This document shows, in pieces, positions 60,214-64,000 of a DNA stretch of 64,000 nucleotides. The position numbers were made by a program, and so were the translations under genes. The notes under the pieces were generated by a model. It saw nothing but the letters and a program-made list of their open reading frames with translations. It did no database searches and was not told the DNA's origin. This DNA is from Bacteroidia bacterium. Its GTDB lineage: Bacteria; Bacteroidota; Bacteroidia; J057. How positions within the stretch are numbered: the stretch's first letter is position 1; the number at the start of each line of letters is the position of its first letter. The stretch covers positions 3,472,001-3,536,000 of the forward strand of contig JAWPMV010000001.1 in the NCBI GenBank assembly GCA_033391075.1. Reading direction: 5' to 3'.

Positions 60214-60531
60214 ATGGACAAATTTCGAAAACTCGTAGGGAAATACAGTCTAAAGCTCATACAGACCAAATACACCAAATACTACATGGTTTTGGTATTT
60301 GCTATGGTATGGATGCTGTTTCTGGACAGATTTAAGCTGACTTCAAGGTATAAAGTGCAGCAGGAGATTGAACAGCTGAGGGCAGAAAGGAATTACTACG
60401 AGCAATCACTCAAAGAGCTTGAGAAACGGTCATATCAAATGACCCAAAGTGAAGAAATAGAACGTCTGGCACGTGAAAAATATTATATGAAGAAAAGCGA
60501 TGAGGATGTTTTTCTCATTGTAGAGGAATGA
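60214..60531 (+). CDS. FtsB/DivIC-family septum formation protein
   Basis: This 105-residue bitopic protein has one membrane helix (about 22-42, TKYYMVLVFAMVWMLFLD). A periplasmic coiled coil (IEQLRAERNYYEQSLKELEKR) and the conserved EIERLAREKYYMKKSDEDVFLI end follow. These features define the FtsB/DivIC family that links FtsL and FtsQ in the division complex. Length and order fit. It has its own promoter and terminator. Confidence 0.88.
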   Translation: MDKFRKLVGKYSLKLIQTKYTKYYMVLVFAMVWMLFLDRFKLTSRYKVQQEIEQLRAERNYYEQSLKELEKRSYQMTQSEEIERLAREKYYMKKSDEDVFLIVEE

Positions 60532-60556
60532 TTTCAACAAATCGCTTGATTCTGAG

Positions 60557-60592
60557 AAATACAGGTCGCAATTTTGCGACCTGTATTTTTTT
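60557..60592 (+). terminator. Terminator between the FtsB-like gene and asnS
   Basis: ATACAGGTCGCA (60559-60570) and TGCGACCTGTAT (60575-60586) form a perfect 12-bp stem with a 4-base loop, followed by a T run. Confidence 0.93.
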
Positions 60593-60608
60593 ATATAATT
60601 GATTCATC

Positions 60609-62039
60609 ATGAAACGAACAGAAATCAAAGACTTGCTAAGTCAAGAAGCACAAGAACAGAGTGTGCTGGTCAAAGGTTGGGTAAGAACCTTCCGCGCCAA
60701 TCGTTTTATCGCCCTTAATGATGGATCAACTATAAATAATCTTCAGGTCGTAGTAGATTTTGAGCAATATTCGGAAGATTTGCTAAAAAAAATCAATACA
60801 GGTGCTTGTGTTGCAGTTACAGGTAAACTGATCGAATCTCAGGGTTCAGGCCAGGCCGTAGAAGTATTGGCTGAAAGCCTGGAAGTATTGGGAGAAGCTG
60901 ATCCTGCGGTTTATCCTATCCAACCTAAAAAGCATAGTTTGGAATTTCTTAGGGAAAAGGCGCATCTCCGCATGCGTACCAATACCTTCGCAGCTGTATT
61001 CCGCATTCGCCACAACCTGGCCTATGCAATTCATAAATACTATCATGATCGGGGCTTCTATTATATGCATACGCCCATCATTACCGGGAGTGATGCAGAA
61101 GGAGCAGGAGAAATGTTCAGGGTAAGTACATTGCCACTACAAAATCCTCCTTTGACAGAAGAGGGAGGAATTAACTGGAAAGAAGACTTCTTTGGAAAGG
61201 AAACCAACCTTACCGTATCCGGACAATTGGAAGCTGAGGTAGGTGCATTAGCCCTCGGCAAGGTTTATACTTTTGGTCCTACTTTCCGTGCTGAAAATTC
61301 AAACACAACCCGACATCTCGCTGAGTTTTGGATGATAGAGCCAGAGATGGCTTTCTATGATATCCATGACAATATTGCGCTTGCAGAGGACTTTCTGCAG
61401 TATATAATTCGCTTTGCTTTAGAAAACTGCAAAGACGACCTCCAATTCCTGCACGACAAGATAGAGAAAGAGGAAAGAAATCTTCCTGCCGATAAACGCA
61501 GGATCATGAGCCTGATGGATACCCTCGATTTTGTCGTTAACAACGAATTTGAGAAAATCACCTATACAGATGCCATCAATATTCTCCGCAATTCCAAACC
61601 TTATAAAAAAGGCAAGTTTGAATATCCGGTTGAATGGGGCATCGATCTTCAATCTGAGCACGAACGCTACCTTGTAGAGAAGAAATTCAAAAAGCCAGTA
61701 GTTGTGATCGATTATCCCAAAGAAATCAAAGCCTTCTATATGCGGGCTAATGAGGATGGGAAAACCGTAGGTGCTATGGATATTCTTTTTCCTGGTATTG
61801 GAGAAGTAGTTGGTGGATCTCAGCGTGAAGAAAGATTGGATGTATTACTGGCAAAAATGGAGCAGATGAATATCCCAGAAGAAGAACTCTGGTGGTACCT
61901 CGACTTGAGAAGGTTTGGAAGTGCCCCCCATTCAGGCTTTGGATTGGGATTTGAAAGAATCATCCAGTTTGTAACCGGTATGAGCAATATCAGGGACGTC
62001 ATCATGTTCCCTCGTGCTCCGAAATCAGCCGCTTTTTAG
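60609..62039 (+). CDS. asnS: Asparaginyl-tRNA synthetase
   Basis: This 476-residue class IIb synthetase charges tRNA-Asn. The N-terminal OB-fold anticodon-binding domain (about 15-105) has [23 protein letters not shown]. Motif 2 is [28 protein letters not shown] and motif 3 is [15 protein letters not shown]. The asparagine-type signatures are present rather than the aspartate ones. The gene starts 16 bases after a terminator, with little room for a separate promoter, so it may depend on readthrough or an internal promoter. Confidence 0.95.
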   Translation: MKRTEIKDLLSQEAQEQSVLVKGWVRTFRANRFIALNDGSTINNLQVVVDFEQYSEDLLKKINTGACVAVTGKLIESQGSGQAVEVLAESLEVLGEADPAVYPIQPKKHSLEFLREKAHLRMRTNTFAAVFRIRHNLAYAIHKYYHDRGFYYMHTPIITGSDAEGAGEMFRVSTLPLQNPPLTEEGGINWKEDFFGKETNLTVSGQLEAEVGALALGKVYTFGPTFRAENSNTTRHLAEFWMIEPEMAFYDIHDNIALAEDFLQYIIRFALENCKDDLQFLHDKIEKEERNLPADKRRIMSLMDTLDFVVNNEFEKITYTDAINILRNSKPYKKGKFEYPVEWGIDLQSEHERYLVEKKFKKPVVVIDYPKEIKAFYMRANEDGKTVGAMDILFPGIGEVVGGSQREERLDVLLAKMEQMNIPEEELWWYLDLRRFGSAPHSGFGLGFERIIQFVTGMSNIRDVIMFPRAPKSAAF

Positions 62040-62134
62040 GCAAAAAAGCAGGAAAGGTTTTCGTTAAAATCAGATTTTAATTACGCAATTTCAGTATTTA
62101 CTTTAAATCGTAATTTATTGAAATACGTAATTAT

Positions 62135-62587
62135 ATGTCTTGCTCTTACCGATTACCGCATTTCCCCATGCTGGTCTCGATCAGCCTTCTGGCATACCTG
62201 ATCTTTTCCTGTACCGAATCTGATCCTGCCAGAAGTCTCAATGGTACCTGGCAATACGCTTTTCATGAAAATGTAGAAAATGGCGAGATCGCCTCAGAAC
62301 CTGATTACATCGCTCGACCGGTCGTGATCACCTTTGATGACAATGGCAAAAAAGGTGATTTCTTCGGCCAGACAGTAACCAATGCTATTCAGGGAAAATA
62401 CAGGATTGAAAGTGATGGAAGTATCTCATTTACAGAGATAACCGGAGGCCAAAGAGGTGAGCCTGATTGGGCCGCAGGATTTTGGGAAGCCCTTAATTCG
62501 GCAAGAAACTACACTATGGAGAATGAGCGTTTGGAAATCCTTTATGATGAAGGAAACAAGAAACTCATTTTTGTACCTGAAGAATAA
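62135..62587 (+). CDS. Small lipoprotein
   Basis: This 150-residue protein has a lipoprotein signal with Cys26 (LAYLIFSCTES), or Cys15 if translation starts at the internal Met. The mature part (LNGTWQYAFHENVENGE, a VITFDDNGKKGDFFG strand and YRIESDGSISFTEITGGQRGEP) looks like a small lipocalin-like or META-type beta barrel. Function unknown. It is followed by a strong terminator. Confidence 0.65.
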   Translation: MSCSYRLPHFPMLVSISLLAYLIFSCTESDPARSLNGTWQYAFHENVENGEIASEPDYIARPVVITFDDNGKKGDFFGQTVTNAIQGKYRIESDGSISFTEITGGQRGEPDWAAGFWEALNSARNYTMENERLEILYDEGNKKLIFVPEE

Positions 62588-62647
62588 TATGCGCAAATGC
62601 TTCCTCAGGAAGGAAGCTTGAAATACAGGTATGTTTTGATCAATTGA

Positions 62648-62682
62648 GCTGCGACAGACGAGGGTCTGTCGCAGCCTTTTTT
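62648..62682 (+). terminator. Terminator after the small lipoprotein gene
   Basis: GCTGCGACAGAC (62648-62659) and GTCTGTCGCAGC (62664-62675) form a perfect 12-bp stem with a 4-base loop, followed by C and six T. Confidence 0.95.
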
Positions 62683-62711
62683 GGGAATCCTCCCCAATTC
62701 TTTTACATTTG
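62681..62711 (+). promoter_or_regulatory. Candidate rnr promoter
   Basis: TTG (62681-62683), 20 bases, then TACATTTG (62704-62711) matches the consensus exactly. The start near 62717 would leave a leader of about 190 bases before rnr. That leader holds no open frame I trust, only a GCCCGTGGGC mini-hairpin near 62848. Confidence 0.6.
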
Positions 62712-62906
62712 CAGCGATCAGCCTTGTAACCTTTTACTACAAGAATCGATATAAGAAGTGAAAATCTTCTATGCCGAAGGAGTTGATGAGGATATTGAAT
62801 GTGGAGTCGGCCCTACCCGCCTTTATTGTTCCCACCTTGAATTACGCCCGTGGGCGATTATTAACAGTACAACACAACCATTTACTATTTAACAGAAACA
62901 AAAAAC

Positions 62907-64000
62907 ATGTCACGAAAATCTAAATCTTCCTCAAGAGGAGGAAAGAAAAAAAGAAACAAACACACTACGAAAAAAGGAAAAAACAGAGGAAGCAAAACAG
63001 CACGAAACAAGCTCATGGAAAAAAGAATTTTGAGCTTCCTCAAAGAAAATAAATCACAAGCTTTTTCGAGTAAACAAATTGCCTCTCTGACTGGAATCTG
63101 GTCAGATTTGACCAATAATCAGATTCGATCATACCTGGATGCATTAGCGGATGATGGTCGAGTTCAATATCTGGATAAAGGAAAATATCAATACCTCTTT
63201 AAATCTACACTTATTAGTGGAAAAATAGAGGTAACAAGAAGTGGAGCTGGTTATCTTCTCATGGAGGATGGACCGGATATCTACATTCACCCCAAAAATA
63301 TAGACAAGGCCTTACATGGCGATTTTGTCAAAGTAAAACGCATCAGCAAACGTAGCAAAGACAAAAAGCCTGAAGGAAAAGTAGTGGAGATTCTCCAGCG
63401 AGTTCGAACCGAATTTGTCGGGGTAGTTGAAGAAGGTTTTGGCGGTTCTTACTTTCTGCTTGCGGACGATCCAAGAATCAAACAGGACTTTTACATTGCT
63501 CCGAAAAACCTGAACGGTGCCAAAGATGGAGAGAAAGTACATGCCCGATTTTTGAATTGGGAGAATCGATCTCCTGAGGTAGAGGTCATAAAGGTATTAG
63601 GGGAAGCCGGAGAGCATAATACAGAGATGCATGCCATCCTTTTCCAATACGGATTTGATCCTAGTTTTCCTCCTCAAGTAGAAGCTGAAGCCGAGGCAAT
63701 CAAAGAAGAAATACCTGCGAAAGAATACAAGCAAAGGAGGGACATGCGTAAGGTAACGACCTTTACCATAGATCCGCATGATGCCAAAGACTTTGACGAT
63801 GCTCTTTCTTTTCAGGTCCTGGAAAATGGGAATTATGAAGTTGGGGTTCACATCGCAGATGTATCCTATTACGTCAAACCTGATAGCCCTATAGATAGGG
63901 AGGCTTTTAAAAGAGCCACCTCAGTATATCTGGTAGATCGTACGGTTCCCATGTTACCAGAAAAGCTTTCTAATAAAGTATGTTCTCTTCGCCCACATGA
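62907..64000 (+). CDS. rnr: Ribonuclease R, 5' part (cut by window end)
   Basis: The frame from ATG 62907 stays open to the end of the window (364 codons). It starts with a very basic tail (RKSKSSSRGGKKKRNK), then a helix-turn-helix-like region (KRILSFLKENKSQAFSSKQIASLTG). Cold-shock domains follow. The RNB catalytic signature TFTIDPHDAKDFDDALSF, which holds the metal-binding aspartates, is near residue 285. RNase R is a 3'-5' exonuclease that degrades structured RNA. The C-terminal S1 domain lies outside the window. Confidence 0.92.
   Translation, partial: MSRKSKSSSRGGKKKRNKHTTKKGKNRGSKTARNKLMEKRILSFLKENKSQAFSSKQIASLTGIWSDLTNNQIRSYLDALADDGRVQYLDKGKYQYLFKSTLISGKIEVTRSGAGYLLMEDGPDIYIHPKNIDKALHGDFVKVKRISKRSKDKKPEGKVVEILQRVRTEFVGVVEEGFGGSYFLLADDPRIKQDFYIAPKNLNGAKDGEKVHARFLNWENRSPEVEVIKVLGEAGEHNTEMHAILFQYGFDPSFPPQVEAEAEAIKEEIPAKEYKQRRDMRKVTTFTIDPHDAKDFDDALSFQVLENGNYEVGVHIADVSYYVKPDSPIDREAFKRATSVYLVDRTVPMLPEKLSNKVCSLRPH

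Noticed and set aside
62774-62906. Short plus-strand frame starting near 62771 upstream of rnr
   Set aside because: It runs out of frame into rnr, has no recognisable features and sits in the likely 5' leader.
62885-63115. 76-residue minus-strand frame
   Set aside because: Antisense to the N-terminal region of rnr, which has diagnostic RNase R motifs.
1-64000. tRNA, rRNA or mobile-element genes
   Set aside because: I looked through the intergenic gaps for T-arm-like GGTTCGAATCC patterns, rRNA-like stretches and transposase motifs and found none. The gaps hold terminators, promoters and short repeats only.

Overview
The window is a chromosomal segment of a Bacteroidota bacterium, most likely from the Saprospirales/Chitinophagales side of the phylum. 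The lineage call is an inference, supported by four things. Several secreted proteins carry type IX secretion (T9SS) C-terminal sorting domains. There are many Bacteroidota-type lipoproteins. The aromatic operon has the gene order usual in this phylum (prephenate dehydratase, aminotransferase, prephenate dehydrogenase, DAHP synthase fused to chorismate mutase). Promoter-like sites fit TTG-N19-21-TAnnTTTG. Coding density is high. I see no rRNA, tRNA, CRISPR array, prophage or insertion sequence.

Layout. 1-5.7 kb: the tail of an unknown gene, an AlbA_2/Schlafen-type DNA-binding protein, a giant PKD-repeat T9SS protein and a DAO-family FAD oxidoreductase. 5.8-10.1 kb: the Phe/Tyr biosynthesis operon. 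It is preceded by what looks like a complete ribosome-mediated attenuator: a 25-codon leader peptide with 5 Phe and 5 Tyr codons, followed by mutually exclusive antiterminator and terminator hairpins. 10.2-14.6 kb: lytic transglycosylase, fatty-acid desaturase, divergent fabG-like and fabD genes, acyl-CoA-binding protein. 14.6-23.8 kb: FG-GAP lipoprotein, TPR/periplasmic-binding protein, recG, a T9SS protein, rpmB, an M48 protease, greA and a HIT protein. 24-28.5 kb: a BtaA-like lipid aminocarboxypropyltransferase, an ANL-fold protein that has lost its adenylation motifs, a YbhN-type membrane protein and ruvC. 28.7-37.4 kb: T9SS protein, a duplicated-domain exported protein, an SNF transporter and a 1458-residue AsmA-like protein.

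37.5-45.5 kb: exported proteins, a membrane nucleotide cyclase, an ECF sigma factor with a membrane partner and a TraB/GumN protein, tpx, a Na/Pi transporter, rhomboid protease and two small membrane proteins. 45.5-53.9 kb: GH5 glycosidase, AlkA-type glycosylase, metallophosphoesterase, a six-unit DUF1508/OmpA protein, M20 peptidase, a MarR regulator and transaldolase/fructose-6-phosphate aldolase. 53.9-56.7 kb: two palindromic intergenic elements (one with a 29-bp tandem array), a small membrane protein and sucC. 56.7-64 kb: methyltransferase, two tandem membrane-anchored J-domain paralogues, a MORN-repeat protein, a FtsB/DivIC-like protein, asnS, a small lipoprotein and the 5' part of rnr, cut by the window end.

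Most genes are ordinary housekeeping or envelope genes in short transcription units separated by clear intrinsic terminators. The strongest candidate for a noteworthy system is the Phe/Tyr attenuator at 5861-6032. Secondary points are the ANL pseudoenzyme, the palindromic/tandem intergenic elements, the DUF1508-OmpA architecture, the paired J proteins and a possible sequencing-adapter trace beside rpmB.
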